Positions 9,397 to 18,299 of a DNA stretch of 64,000 nucleotides are shown in pieces. The notes under the pieces are model-generated. The model saw only the letters and a list, made by a program, of their open reading frames with translations. It was not told where the DNA came from and ran no database searches. The translations under genes were made by a program, and so were the position numbers. Source of the stretch: an uncultured Polaribacter sp. (GTDB lineage: Bacteria > Bacteroidota > Bacteroidia > Flavobacteriales > Flavobacteriaceae); NCBI GenBank assembly GCA_947497755.1, contig CANMHT010000002.1:496001-560000 (forward strand), written 5' to 3'. Numbering within the stretch: position 1 is the stretch's first letter; the number at the start of each line of letters is the position of its first letter.

Positions 9397-9855
9397 ATGA
9401 TAGTTAAAGCGTTAGCTTCTGATGCTGAAAAGCTCACTGAAATTGCACTTAAATCCAAGGCATATTGGGGCTATACCCAAGAGCAAATTGACAGTTGGAA
9501 AGAAGATTTAATTATTTTGCCTTCACATTTTAAAGAATGGAATGGTTGTAAATACCTTATCAATGATGAAATTGTTGGGTTTTATTTGCTAAATAGAGTA
9601 AATGCTAGAACCTGTTTTTTAGAGTTTTTGTTTATTGATCCTGCTTTTATTGGAAAAGGAATTGGCAAAAAACTTATAGAGCACGCTATAAAAAGTTGCC
9701 GAAAAAATAACTGTGAGGTTTTAAATGTGCTCTCAGATCCCAATGCTGAACGTTTTTATGCCAAATATGGCTTTAAAACCTTGTATCAAAGAGAGAGTTC
9801 AATTCCTGGTAGGTTTTTACCAGAAATGGAACTAGAATTTGAAGAAAATAACTAG
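9397..9855 (+). CDS. GNAT-family N-acetyltransferase
   Basis: 152 aa with the GNAT fold. The central block FLEFLFIDPAFIGKGIGKKL contains the acetyl-CoA pyrophosphate-binding R/Q-x-x-G-x-G/A region (here GKGIGK), and the C-terminal part (NVLSDPNAERFYAKYGF) is typical of the last strands. The start ATG is 1 bp after the nhaC stop, so it is probably co-transcribed. The acetyl acceptor is unknown. It converges with the next minus-strand gene, the two stops sharing the palindrome CTAG. Confidence 0.85.
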   Translation: MIVKALASDAEKLTEIALKSKAYWGYTQEQIDSWKEDLIILPSHFKEWNGCKYLINDEIVGFYLLNRVNARTCFLEFLFIDPAFIGKGIGKKLIEHAIKSCRKNNCEVLNVLSDPNAERFYAKYGFKTLYQRESSIPGRFLPEMELEFEENN

Positions 9856-10091
9856 TTCTTTTTTTGTGTAAGAATTAAAATTGAAGAGATTAGAAGTAAT
9901 ATCCAAGGAGATCCGTGTAAAAAAACATCAAACCAATCCATGGCTTTCATGGCATCTTTACCACTAAAAGCATTTCCTCCTAAAATCCATTGAATTTTAC
10001 CCCAAATATGTGGTGGGTTAAAAGGCGCTAAACCCAAAGTTAAACTAGCTAATAAAAAGAGTTTCCAGTTTTTTTGTAATGTATTTTTCAT
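9852..10091 (-). CDS. Small membrane protein, unrecognised
   Basis: I take the start at MKNTLQKNW (ATG 10091), giving 79 aa and removing the overlap with the porin gene. Two hydrophobic stretches (LFLLASLTLGLAPF and PWILLLISSILILT) flank a Trp-rich loop (PPHIWGKIQWILGG), suggesting two transmembrane helices with a short C-terminal KKN tail. It lies 5 bp downstream of the putative porin gene on the same strand and probably shares its transcript. I do not recognise a characterised family. Confidence 0.65.
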   Translation of the reverse strand: MKNTLQKNWKLFLLASLTLGLAPFNPPHIWGKIQWILGGNAFSGKDAMKAMDWFDVFLHGSPWILLLISSILILTQKKN

Positions 10092-10096
10092 TGTAT

Positions 10097-12034
10097 TTAT
10101 ATAAACCAGTTCCAAACCAATCCAAAACGAATTACAAAATCTCTGTAAGGGTAATTAGGCGCTGAGAAATAATTCTTCTTTAAAAACATCGAGCTTAAAT
10201 TATCGGCTTTAAAGTAAATACGAGTTCTTCTAATTTGAGCATTAAAGAAAACATCAAAAGTTGGATAACCAATTTCTGTGGTATTCTGAATGTTAAACTC
10301 ATTTAACAACGGGTTAAAAGCGTTGGCTTTGTACTTAGAAAAATACTTAAAAGTTACTCCTGTTTGAAAGTATAAAGGTTTGCCTTCAAAAAGGAAATCT
10401 GAATAGTATAAGGTATTTCTAGTTACAAAATTAGGAACTCTAAATACACCTTGTCCGCTACTAACTTGTTGTATTAAAATAGTATTGTTTAATGCAAATT
10501 TCCCGAATTTAAATTCGTTGTTACCCTTTATTTTTAAGTAAGTTACATTTTCTCCAGATTGTTGTGGTTTAGAAGATTCATCAAAATACGTGTAGTTTTC
10601 AATATTGGTTAATGAGGCACTGGCATTGATCCATTTGGTGTTTAAACCAACATAAATATTTCGGGTATTTATCTTTTTAAAAGTATCGTTTTGCCAATTG
10701 TAATCATCATAAGCACTTTGGAATAATACGGTATTAAAATTTGGTGATTTTGCATTGATAGAAATGCTTCCTTTTACACTAAAAAGACTGTCCTTTTTAT
10801 AAATGGCTTCACTATAAATCGAGTTTCCAGAAATTCTTCCAGAACCAGGAGTAATATTTACTCTAGAATTCAGTTGAAAGTTTTTGATACTTGCATTCCA
10901 ATTTCCTCCAAAAGAAAAAGCAGAGCCTTTAATTTTATGGTTGTTTATTATGGCAACATTTTTATTAAGAATAGAATCGTTTCCATAGTTATAGTTTGTT
11001 AAGCCAGCATCTACTCTAAATCTACCCAAGATGTGTTTAGAATTAAACTCTAAGAAAAATTGATTGTTAATGATTTTATTATTTACTCTTTCATTAATTG
11101 TAGTTGCTGTTGTGTTCCCAAAAAATGTACTACTAGCGGTTTGTGTAAACTTATAAAACTTTGATTCATGAGAAAATGTATGCCCGAGTTTTAAGTTAGA
11201 AAAGTCTTTTTTGACACTATCTTTACTAGAAAACAATTTGTAATCTTGCTCAATAAAAACTCTTCTTCCGTCTAAAAGAGATTCGGCATTTTCTAAGTTT
11301 ACATCAATTCTTCCTCTATCGGTAAAGTTAGGGTCATCATTGGTAAAAACTGCAATCATGTCATTGGTAATACCACCACTTTCTTGATTGGTTAAATCTT
11401 GCGCTGTTAAATGACCTCTAATTCTATATTTTTCAGACGTATTTCTGTAGCTAAAAAAAGAAGTAAAATTACCATGCGAGGCTAGTGAGTTTCTGTAGTT
11501 TCCTAAAGAACGTAAGCCTTTGTATTGTATACCAACATTAAAGCGTTTAGAAAAATTTAAAGTAAATAAAGTTTCTAAAACTTGTCCTTGTTGTAATCCT
11601 GTTCTGTATAAAATTTCTGTGGTAGGAGTAGGAACTTCATAATAATTAATGGCATCAACATCTAAATAATTAAAATGCTTTGCTTGCATTCCCATAGTTG
11701 GAAACCTACTCAAATTATTAAAGTCATAACCTAGTCTATTAAAAGTTTGTCCTTGATTATGAAAGGCTAATAATTCAAAATTATCTTTACGTAAAAAGTT
11801 GTACTTATATTCTTTAAGAATGGTTAATGTAGTATCTATATAGGTAGTATCATTTTTTAAAGAAATAATTTTGTAATCGGTATATTTTGTTTTACCACTT
11901 AACAGAACTTTGGTTCTTTTTTTATTGATAAAAGTAGAATCTAGTTGATTTATCCCGTTGCCTTGATTAATTGGGATAACTTGTGAAACTAATTTAGTAC
12001 AGCAAAAAAGTAAAAGAAAAAACGTTTTTTTCAT
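10097..12034 (-). CDS. Putative outer-membrane porin (Porin_10-type)
   Basis: 645 aa with a signal peptide (MKKTFFLLLFCCTKLVSQ). The body is rich in alternating aromatic/polar beta-strand patterns and ends in a short aromatic strand (FVIRFGLVWNWFI), as expected of an outer-membrane beta-barrel. Conserved phrases (LSRFPTMGMQAKHF, YYEVPTPTTEILYRTGLQQGQ) match the Bacteroidota 'putative porin' family that I recall as PF14121. It is one of the long barrels found next to housekeeping genes in flavobacteria; substrate unknown. The upstream intergenic region is shared with rnhB on the other strand. Confidence 0.8.
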   Translation of the reverse strand: MKKTFFLLLFCCTKLVSQVIPINQGNGINQLDSTFINKKRTKVLLSGKTKYTDYKIISLKNDTTYIDTTLTILKEYKYNFLRKDNFELLAFHNQGQTFNRLGYDFNNLSRFPTMGMQAKHFNYLDVDAINYYEVPTPTTEILYRTGLQQGQVLETLFTLNFSKRFNVGIQYKGLRSLGNYRNSLASHGNFTSFFSYRNTSEKYRIRGHLTAQDLTNQESGGITNDMIAVFTNDDPNFTDRGRIDVNLENAESLLDGRRVFIEQDYKLFSSKDSVKKDFSNLKLGHTFSHESKFYKFTQTASSTFFGNTTATTINERVNNKIINNQFFLEFNSKHILGRFRVDAGLTNYNYGNDSILNKNVAIINNHKIKGSAFSFGGNWNASIKNFQLNSRVNITPGSGRISGNSIYSEAIYKKDSLFSVKGSISINAKSPNFNTVLFQSAYDDYNWQNDTFKKINTRNIYVGLNTKWINASASLTNIENYTYFDESSKPQQSGENVTYLKIKGNNEFKFGKFALNNTILIQQVSSGQGVFRVPNFVTRNTLYYSDFLFEGKPLYFQTGVTFKYFSKYKANAFNPLLNEFNIQNTTEIGYPTFDVFFNAQIRRTRIYFKADNLSSMFLKKNYFSAPNYPYRDFVIRFGLVWNWFI

Positions 12035-12115
12035 CTAAAATGATTAATAGCACAAATGTAAAATATTTAAACGTAAAATAATGTGATTAATTTCCCCTAA
12101 AGCTGTTAATTTGTA

Positions 12116-12718
12116 ATGATGTTAGAAAATAATTATAGCGGACAAATTTTAGAAGCAGGAACCGATGAAGCCGGTAGAGGTTGTTTGTCTGGGCCTGTTG
12201 TTGCGGCAGCAGTAATTTTACCAGAAACATTTGAGCATCCTTTTTTAAATGATTCGAAGCAATTAACAGAAAAGCAACGTAAAGAATTGCGTCCTTTTAT
12301 AGAAGAAAATGCACTTTGTTATGGTGTTTCTTTTATAGATCAGGAAGAGGTAGATAAAATTAATGTTTTACAAGCTTCAATTACTGGGATGCATCGTTCA
12401 ATTGCGCAGTTAAATCCGCAACCAGAATTTATTATTGTTGATGGAAATAAGTTTAAGCCTTATCAAAAGATTCCACATCAAACGATTGTAAAAGGAGATG
12501 CAAAATACTTAAGTATCGCAGCAGCTTCAGTATTAGCCAAAACATATCGAGATGAATTTATGGAGAAAATACATCAAGAGTTTCCAATGTACAATTGGAA
12601 AAAAAACAAAGGATATCCGACCAAAGAGCATCGAGAAGCTATTCGTGAATTTGGAATTACAAAGTACCACAGAAAGTCATTCAAATTGTTGCCAGAACAA
12701 TTAAAATTGGCATTGTAA
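12116..12718 (+). CDS. rnhB: Ribonuclease HII
   Basis: 200 aa. The catalytic acidic residues are in their expected motifs: [20 protein letters not shown] (Asp and Glu), IIVDGNKF, and [20 protein letters not shown]. The enzyme removes ribonucleotides and RNA from RNA-DNA hybrids in the cytoplasm. The start is one of two adjacent ATGs (12116 or 12119), following a divergent intergenic region shared with the porin gene. Length and motifs are complete. Confidence 0.97.
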   Translation: MMLENNYSGQILEAGTDEAGRGCLSGPVVAAAVILPETFEHPFLNDSKQLTEKQRKELRPFIEENALCYGVSFIDQEEVDKINVLQASITGMHRSIAQLNPQPEFIIVDGNKFKPYQKIPHQTIVKGDAKYLSIAAASVLAKTYRDEFMEKIHQEFPMYNWKKNKGYPTKEHREAIREFGITKYHRKSFKLLPEQLKLAL

Positions 12719-12822
12719 TTATTGTTAATAATCCGCAGTAAAAAAGAGCCGAATTTTTAAAAACTTCAATTATTTTAGCGGCGAAAACTTTCGCAGTTAT
12801 ACTATTGCGATTTAATTTTTAG

Positions 12823-13875
12823 ATGATGATTAAAAGAACTCGAGCAGAAATTACAAAATGTATTATTCATAAGGTTGCTAATAAATATAATAGTGGGCAA
12901 AATTCTTTTTCAGAAGCTACCATTCGTTTTGATGAAGAAAGCTACAATTTAATGGTGCCTTTTTTATTAAAACCTTTTGCGAATTTATCACAAAGCTATC
13001 GCTTTAGTCATCATGCAGATGTTCGTTTGAATGAAATTAATAATTATGCTGCAGAAATTTTTAAGGATGAAGATAGCTTTATCGAACAGTCAAAAAACAT
13101 TGTAAACCATTTATACGAGCAGTCTAATTCTGCTCAAATTAAAAAAGGAGATGTTATTGTTGCATTGATTGAGGGAATCGAATATCAAGATGTGTTAACT
13201 GAAGCTGTAGGGATTTTTAAGGTTGAAAATAAAATTGACTTTTTTCAAACTTATTTAGATGATGATAGTTTTGATGTAGCTGTACAGCAAGGAATAAGTA
13301 CAAAGAGAATTGATAAAGGGTGTTTGGTTTTAAATAGTTCTGATGTTGAAGGGACTGTAGTTTTAAGTGTAGATAACAATCAGTACGATGCACAATATTG
13401 GATTAAAAACTTTTTGTCAGTAAAATATGCAGACGATAGAAATCAACATACACAAAGCTATTTAGAATTGTGTAAAGAATTTTCTGAAGAGGTCATTAAA
13501 CCTGAGTTTGGAAAGCAAGAGCAGAGTCAGTTTTTAGCAAATACAGTAGATTATTTTAAAGAAAATGAATCTGTAGATTATCATGCTTTTAAAGATGAAT
13601 TGTTTGAAGAAGATAAGCAAAAAGACATGTTTGAAGATTATAAAAAACACTTCGAAACATTAAACGATGTCTTAATAAGAAATAACTTTGAAGTATCTGA
13701 TGTTGTGCTAAAGAAAGAAAAGCAAAAGATAAAAAACATCATAAAATTAGATACAAATATAGAAATCAAGTTAGATGTTGATGCGCCAGATGCAGCTTCT
13801 GAATATTTAGAAAGAGGCTATGACGAAGAAAAGAAAATGAAATATTATAAAGTATATTTTAACGAAGAGAAATAA
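12823..13875 (+). CDS. Nucleoid-associated protein, NdpA/YejK family
   Basis: 350 aa resembling the 37-kDa nucleoid-associated family (NdpA/YejK) throughout. It has an N-terminal segment with the paired LNEINNYAAEIF, then a region for partner interaction (KKGDVIVALIEGIEYQDVLTEAVGIFK) and a charged C-terminal half (LKKEKQKIKNIIKLDTNIEIKL). The enterobacterial member is a nucleoid-bound protein whose molecular function is not settled. Start ATG 12823 or 12826. It is preceded by about 100 bp containing a small hairpin (GCGAAAACTTTCGC). It converges with lipB, 3 bp between the stops. Confidence 0.85.
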   Translation: MMIKRTRAEITKCIIHKVANKYNSGQNSFSEATIRFDEESYNLMVPFLLKPFANLSQSYRFSHHADVRLNEINNYAAEIFKDEDSFIEQSKNIVNHLYEQSNSAQIKKGDVIVALIEGIEYQDVLTEAVGIFKVENKIDFFQTYLDDDSFDVAVQQGISTKRIDKGCLVLNSSDVEGTVVLSVDNNQYDAQYWIKNFLSVKYADDRNQHTQSYLELCKEFSEEVIKPEFGKQEQSQFLANTVDYFKENESVDYHAFKDELFEEDKQKDMFEDYKKHFETLNDVLIRNNFEVSDVVLKKEKQKIKNIIKLDTNIEIKLDVDAPDAASEYLERGYDEEKKMKYYKVYFNEEK

Positions 13876-13878
13876 TTG

Positions 13879-14580
13879 TTATTTAACAAATTTTTCGATT
13901 TCAAATAAGTCTTTAAAGTGTTTTAGAATTTTTTCTTGTACTTCTTCTAACGGAATTTTTTTACCCAATTCTGCTTCCATAGATGCTACAGCTTTTCCTC
14001 TAATTCCGCAGGGAATGATATTGTCAAAATATCCAAGATTGGCATTTACATTTAAAGCGAAACCATGCATGGTAACCCATCTACTGGTTCTAATTCCCAT
14101 GGCGCAAATTTTTCGAGCAAATGGAGTGCCAACATCAAGCCAAACTCCAGTTTCGCCATCACTTCGTTCTCCTTTTAATCCATATTCAGCTAAAGTTAAA
14201 ATGATAACTTCCTCTAAAAAACGTAAGTACTTATGAATATCTGTAAAGAAATTTTCTAAATCTAAAATAGGATACCCAACAATTTGACCGGGACCGTGAT
14301 AAGTAATATCTCCCCCTCGATTAATTTTATAAAAAGTAGCACCCTTTTCTTCAAGTTGTTTTTCATTTAAGAGCAAGTTACTCAAATCACCACTTTTTCC
14401 TAAAGTATACACATGTGGATGCTCAACAAAAATAAAATGATTTTTTGTTTCTATAAACTCGTTGTTTTTTCGATTACTTACCTTGATATCAACAATTTCT
14501 TGTAATAATTCGGTTTGGTAATCCCAAGTTTCTTTATAGTCTTTAACTCCTAAGTTTTTGAGTAGTATGTTTTTATTCAT
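13879..14580 (-). CDS. lipB: Octanoyltransferase (lipoyl(octanoyl) transferase)
   Basis: 233 aa from the internal ATG at 14580 (MNKNILLKN); the ORF track start five codons upstream is also possible. Signature blocks are RGGDITYHGPGQIVGYPI, the catalytic lysine in ARKICAMGIRTSRWVTMHG, and the acyl-thioester cysteine in IIPCGIRGKAVASM. The enzyme moves octanoate from acyl-carrier protein to lipoyl domains, the first step of lipoylation of complexes such as pyruvate dehydrogenase, whose E1 beta gene lies elsewhere in this window. All key residues are present. Confidence 0.97.
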   Translation of the reverse strand: MNKNILLKNLGVKDYKETWDYQTELLQEIVDIKVSNRKNNEFIETKNHFIFVEHPHVYTLGKSGDLSNLLLNEKQLEEKGATFYKINRGGDITYHGPGQIVGYPILDLENFFTDIHKYLRFLEEVIILTLAEYGLKGERSDGETGVWLDVGTPFARKICAMGIRTSRWVTMHGFALNVNANLGYFDNIIPCGIRGKAVASMEAELGKKIPLEEVQEKILKHFKDLFEIEKFVK

Positions 14581-14664
14581 AATTGTAGGGTACAAAGATA
14601 AATATTTAATTACATTTGTTAGAGTTATTTATAGTTAGCCCCCATAATTTTGAATACGTATGCC

Positions 14665-16896
14665 ATGAAGAAAAATAGAATAATAGCATTTTTACTGATT
14701 TTATTTGTTTCTACTTCAGTAGTTTCTCAACAACTGTGGAATCAAGTTTCGCAAAAGAACAATAAGATAGCAAGTGAGTTGGAGTCTCGAGAGAATATGC
14801 CAACTACGTATAAATTATATGCTTTAAATAAAGAGCAGATTTCTGTTAAACTTGCTGCAAAGAATACTCAAAATAATATTATTGAATTGCCAACACCTAA
14901 TGGAATTCAGAGGTTTAGAATACAAGAGACTTCTGTATTTTCAGATGGTTTAGCAGCAAAATATCCGAAAATTAAATCTTATGTTGGTGTTGGATTGGAC
15001 GATGCATCTGCAAGAGTCAGATTAAGTTCTTCACAGCTAGGAGTGCATGCCATGATTTCTTCTGGAAACTATCCAATCTATTTGATTGATCCTTATACAA
15101 AAGATAAAAAAACAGCTATTGCTTACTTTAAAAGTAATAAATCTTCTAAAGGAAAATTTGAATGTTTAGTAGAGAACAAAGCCTCTTATACCCTTAGGAA
15201 TAAAGCTCAGAAAACAACTAATGCAAATGATGCTAAATTAAGAACTTACAGAATGGCATTAATTGGGACAGCAGAATATTCGCAATTTCATTTAACAGAT
15301 CAAGGAATTGCAGCTGGGGCTTCTGAGGCAACTAAGAAAGCAGCGGTGTTAGCAGCTATGAATACCTCGATGACACGTATTAATGGTATTTTTGAAAGGG
15401 ATTTAGCAGTTACTATGAAATTGGTTACTAATAACGATGATTTAATTTTCTTTGATGCTGCAACAGACGGACTTACCAATTCTAATATTAGTACTTTAAT
15501 TAATGATAGTCAAACAAAATGTGATGCAGTTATTGGATCTACAAATTATGATATTGGACATGTGCTGGGTTGGGTAAATGATGAAAGCGGTAATGGATTA
15601 GCTGGAGGAGGAGTTGTATGTAAATCTGGTGAAAAAGCTCAGGGAGCAACTATGAGAAAAACACCAAAAGGAGATCTATTTGATATTGATTTAGTTTCTC
15701 ATGAAATTGGACATCAGTTTGGTGCTAATCATACACAAAACGGAGATTGTAATAGGCATAATGCTACAGCTGTTGAAACAGGAAGTGGAACAACAATTAT
15801 GGGGTATGCAGGATTTTGTGCTCCAGATGTACAGAATAATAGCGATGCTTATTTTCATGCAGTTAGTATTGCAGAAATGTGGAGTTATGTAACTACTCAT
15901 GCAACTTGTGGGGTAGAAACAGCAACAGGAAATACTGCGCCAACAGCGAATGCTGGTAATGATTTTTCGATTCCGAAATCAACACCATTTGTTTTAAAAG
16001 GTATGTCTTCTGATGTTGATGCAGGGAATGCATTAACTCATACTTGGGAACAAATTGACAATCAGGTTGGAGTGCCAATTCCGCCTCAAGATACAAGTAC
16101 TGCAGGACCAATGTTTAGATCTATTGCTCCTTCTAGTAGTGCTGATAGATATATGCCAGCTTTATCTACTGTGTTGGCAGGGAATACTGCATCTACTTGG
16201 GAAGTACTACCTTCAGTATCTAGAACTATGAATTTTGCTTTTACTGTTAGAGATAATGTTTCAAATGGAGCGGCAACTGCAAGAGATGATAAAATTGTTA
16301 TCATTGATGGTGATGCGGGGCCTTTTACGGTTACATCGCAATCTACAGCAAGCACCTTAAATGGTAATTCAACTCAAACAATTAATTGGAATGTAGCAAA
16401 TACGAATGCTTCTTTGGTAAAATGTTCTCATGTTAACATACTTTTATCAACAGATGGAGGGCAGACTTTTCCTAATGTATTGATATCAAATACGCCAAAC
16501 GATGGAACGCAAGATGTAGTTTTAACGAATATTACTACAACACAAGCTAGAATAAAAGTAGAAGCTGTTAACAACATATTTTATGCGGTAAATGCAACCA
16601 ATTTTTCAATTGATAAAACAACAGGTGTGATTGATGAAGCATTTTCTAATTTTAAATTATATCCAAATCCTTCAAAAGGAAATATTTCTATACGTTTTGA
16701 TTTAAAATCTTCAACTAATAGTGTGGTGGTGCAATTATTTGATATAAGAGGAAGAAAGGTAAACGAAAAGGTTTTTGAAGCAGTTTCTGGTAAGTTTGAG
16801 GAAGATTTGAATTATCAAAAAATAGCGAAAGGATTGTATGTCTTAAAAGTGGCTAATGGAATGCATAAAATTTCTAAGAAGATCCTTGTAGAATAA
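14665..16896 (+). CDS. Secreted reprolysin-like zinc metalloprotease with T9SS sorting domain
   Basis: I start at ATG 14665 (MKKNRIIAFLLILF), which gives a proper signal peptide ending near VVSQ; the track's TTG at 14650 adds five residues. The 743-aa protein has a propeptide-like N-terminal region, then the zinc motif HEIGHQFGANH (about residues 346-356; HExxHxxGxxH) with the Met-turn-like TIMGYAGFC, which is the reprolysin/M12B-like arrangement. A beta-sandwich region follows. The end is a type A T9SS sorting domain (LYPNPSKGNISIRF ... KGLYVLKVANGMHKISKKI). It should be exported by Sec, then crossed over the outer membrane by T9SS. Confidence 0.9.
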   Translation: MKKNRIIAFLLILFVSTSVVSQQLWNQVSQKNNKIASELESRENMPTTYKLYALNKEQISVKLAAKNTQNNIIELPTPNGIQRFRIQETSVFSDGLAAKYPKIKSYVGVGLDDASARVRLSSSQLGVHAMISSGNYPIYLIDPYTKDKKTAIAYFKSNKSSKGKFECLVENKASYTLRNKAQKTTNANDAKLRTYRMALIGTAEYSQFHLTDQGIAAGASEATKKAAVLAAMNTSMTRINGIFERDLAVTMKLVTNNDDLIFFDAATDGLTNSNISTLINDSQTKCDAVIGSTNYDIGHVLGWVNDESGNGLAGGGVVCKSGEKAQGATMRKTPKGDLFDIDLVSHEIGHQFGANHTQNGDCNRHNATAVETGSGTTIMGYAGFCAPDVQNNSDAYFHAVSIAEMWSYVTTHATCGVETATGNTAPTANAGNDFSIPKSTPFVLKGMSSDVDAGNALTHTWEQIDNQVGVPIPPQDTSTAGPMFRSIAPSSSADRYMPALSTVLAGNTASTWEVLPSVSRTMNFAFTVRDNVSNGAATARDDKIVIIDGDAGPFTVTSQSTASTLNGNSTQTINWNVANTNASLVKCSHVNILLSTDGGQTFPNVLISNTPNDGTQDVVLTNITTTQARIKVEAVNNIFYAVNATNFSIDKTTGVIDEAFSNFKLYPNPSKGNISIRFDLKSSTNSVVVQLFDIRGRKVNEKVFEAVSGKFEEDLNYQKIAKGLYVLKVANGMHKISKKILVE

Positions 16897-16920
16897 TCCA
16901 GTTAATTGCAAACTAAAAGA

Positions 16921-16928
16921 TATATTTG
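16921..16928 (+). promoter_or_regulatory. Candidate -7 promoter element for gldA
   Basis: TATATTTG fits the TAnnTTTG element and lies 33 bp upstream of the gldA ATG. I find no TTG at the ideal 17-23 bp spacing (the nearest is 12 bp away), so the call is tentative. Confidence 0.4.
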
Positions 16929-16961
16929 CTCGTTCTAAGTTTACAGTATTCTAAATAAATT

Positions 16962-17855
16962 ATGTCGATAGCAGTTTCTTCAGTTACAAAAACCTACGGT
17001 TCACAAAAAGCATTAAATCAACTTAGTTTTACAATAGAAAAAGGTTCTGTTGTTGGTTTTTTGGGTCCTAATGGAGCTGGGAAATCTACAATGATGAAAA
17101 TTCTTACAGGGTATATTTTTCCTACAGAAGGAGAGGTGTCTGTTTGTGGAATTGATGTATTAAATAATGCAATTGAAGCTCAAAAAAGAATAGGATATTT
17201 ACCAGAGCACAACCCTTTGTATGCAGATATGTATGTAAAAGAATATTTGCAATTTCAGGCAGCAATTTATAAAATTGATAAAAAGGAAGTATTTGCTGTT
17301 ATCGAACGTGTTGGATTGGTTCCAGAAGCTCATAAAAAAGTAAAGCAATTATCTAAAGGGTATCAACAAAGAGTAGGATTGGCTGCGGCTTTATTACATA
17401 ATCCTGATGTGTTAATCTTAGATGAACCTACAACAGGCTTAGATCCAAATCAATTAATAGAAATTAGAGCATTAATCAAGGAATTAGGTAAGGATAAAAC
17501 TGTGTTATTTTCTACGCATATTATGCAAGAGGTTGAAGCGGTTTGTGATCGAGTAATTATTATAAAAAAAGGAGAGATTGTTGTTGATAAATTATTGAGT
17601 GAAATTAGAAGTGAAGACAGTCAGCAAATAGAAGTTACTTTTGATTATAAAATTGAAGAACAGTTTATTAAACGACTACCTCATTTAAAATCCTATAAGA
17701 ATAATTACGATACAACATGGTTTTTAAACTTCGATACCAACGAAGATATGAGAGCTGTTGTATTTGATTTTGCACAAGAAAATGGATTGAAAATCTTAGG
17801 TTTAAATACTCACAATCAGAATTTAGAGAATTTGTTTAGAGAGCGAACAAATTAA
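16962..17855 (+). CDS. gldA: Gliding motility ABC transporter ATP-binding protein GldA
   Basis: 297 aa, the length of GldA in flavobacteria. Walker A is GPNGAGKST (about residues 36-44), the signature is LSKGYQQRVGLAAAL, Walker B is VLILDEPTTGLDP, and the H-loop is LFSTHIMQE. The N-terminus MSIAVSSVTKTYGSQKALNQ and the divergent C-terminal region match GldA rather than generic drug exporters. GldA works with the GldFG membrane proteins, usually encoded elsewhere, and contributes to gliding in Flavobacterium johnsoniae. The gene stands alone, consistent with that layout. A generic ABC ATPase is the alternative. Confidence 0.85.
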   Translation: MSIAVSSVTKTYGSQKALNQLSFTIEKGSVVGFLGPNGAGKSTMMKILTGYIFPTEGEVSVCGIDVLNNAIEAQKRIGYLPEHNPLYADMYVKEYLQFQAAIYKIDKKEVFAVIERVGLVPEAHKKVKQLSKGYQQRVGLAAALLHNPDVLILDEPTTGLDPNQLIEIRALIKELGKDKTVLFSTHIMQEVEAVCDRVIIIKKGEIVVDKLLSEIRSEDSQQIEVTFDYKIEEQFIKRLPHLKSYKNNYDTTWFLNFDTNEDMRAVVFDFAQENGLKILGLNTHNQNLENLFRERTN

Positions 17856-17878
17856 CATTAAAAAGCTAAAACATATTT

Positions 17879-18277
17879 TTATTCTTTGTGATGTACATCT
17901 TTGCTAAAGATTGTTTTTCGAAATTCTTTTGGCTTTTTATGATTTAATAATTTAAGTTTTCCTTTTAATTTAATGAGTTCTTGAAAGTGTTTCTCTCTTT
18001 TGTCAAATTGTGCTTTATCTTTATAAGTAGTAATTAACATAAAGCTAAATGGCGCTTCTTTTGTAGGTTTTGTTTCAAGTAATTGATAAGAGTTTATATA
18101 AGATTTTTTGATGGCCATTTTACGTAATACCTCCCAATTATTTTCATAATAAAAAACTACTTCTTTTTTGTTTTGATTCAGCACTTGAACAAAGTCTATC
18201 GTAGAGATTTTTGTGTTTTTTTGAGCAAAAGAGCTTACGCAAATAAAGTATAAAAGTAGTAGTGCTTTTTTCATCAA
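17879..18277 (-). CDS. Secreted hypothetical protein
   Basis: 132 aa with a signal peptide (MMKKALLLLYFICVSSFAQ), so probably periplasmic; there is no lipobox. The mature part is basic and mixed alpha/beta (STIDFVQVLNQNKKEVVFYYENNW) and carries a charged C-terminus ending KDVHHKE. I do not recognise the family. It lies 22 bp downstream of the dnaE stop on the same strand, which suggests shared transcription without implying shared function. The start could also be the second Met. Confidence 0.7.
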   Translation of the reverse strand: MMKKALLLLYFICVSSFAQKNTKISTIDFVQVLNQNKKEVVFYYENNWEVLRKMAIKKSYINSYQLLETKPTKEAPFSFMLITTYKDKAQFDKREKHFQELIKLKGKLKLLNHKKPKEFRKTIFSKDVHHKE

Positions 18278-18299
18278 TTTAAGTTTATGGTTATAACTT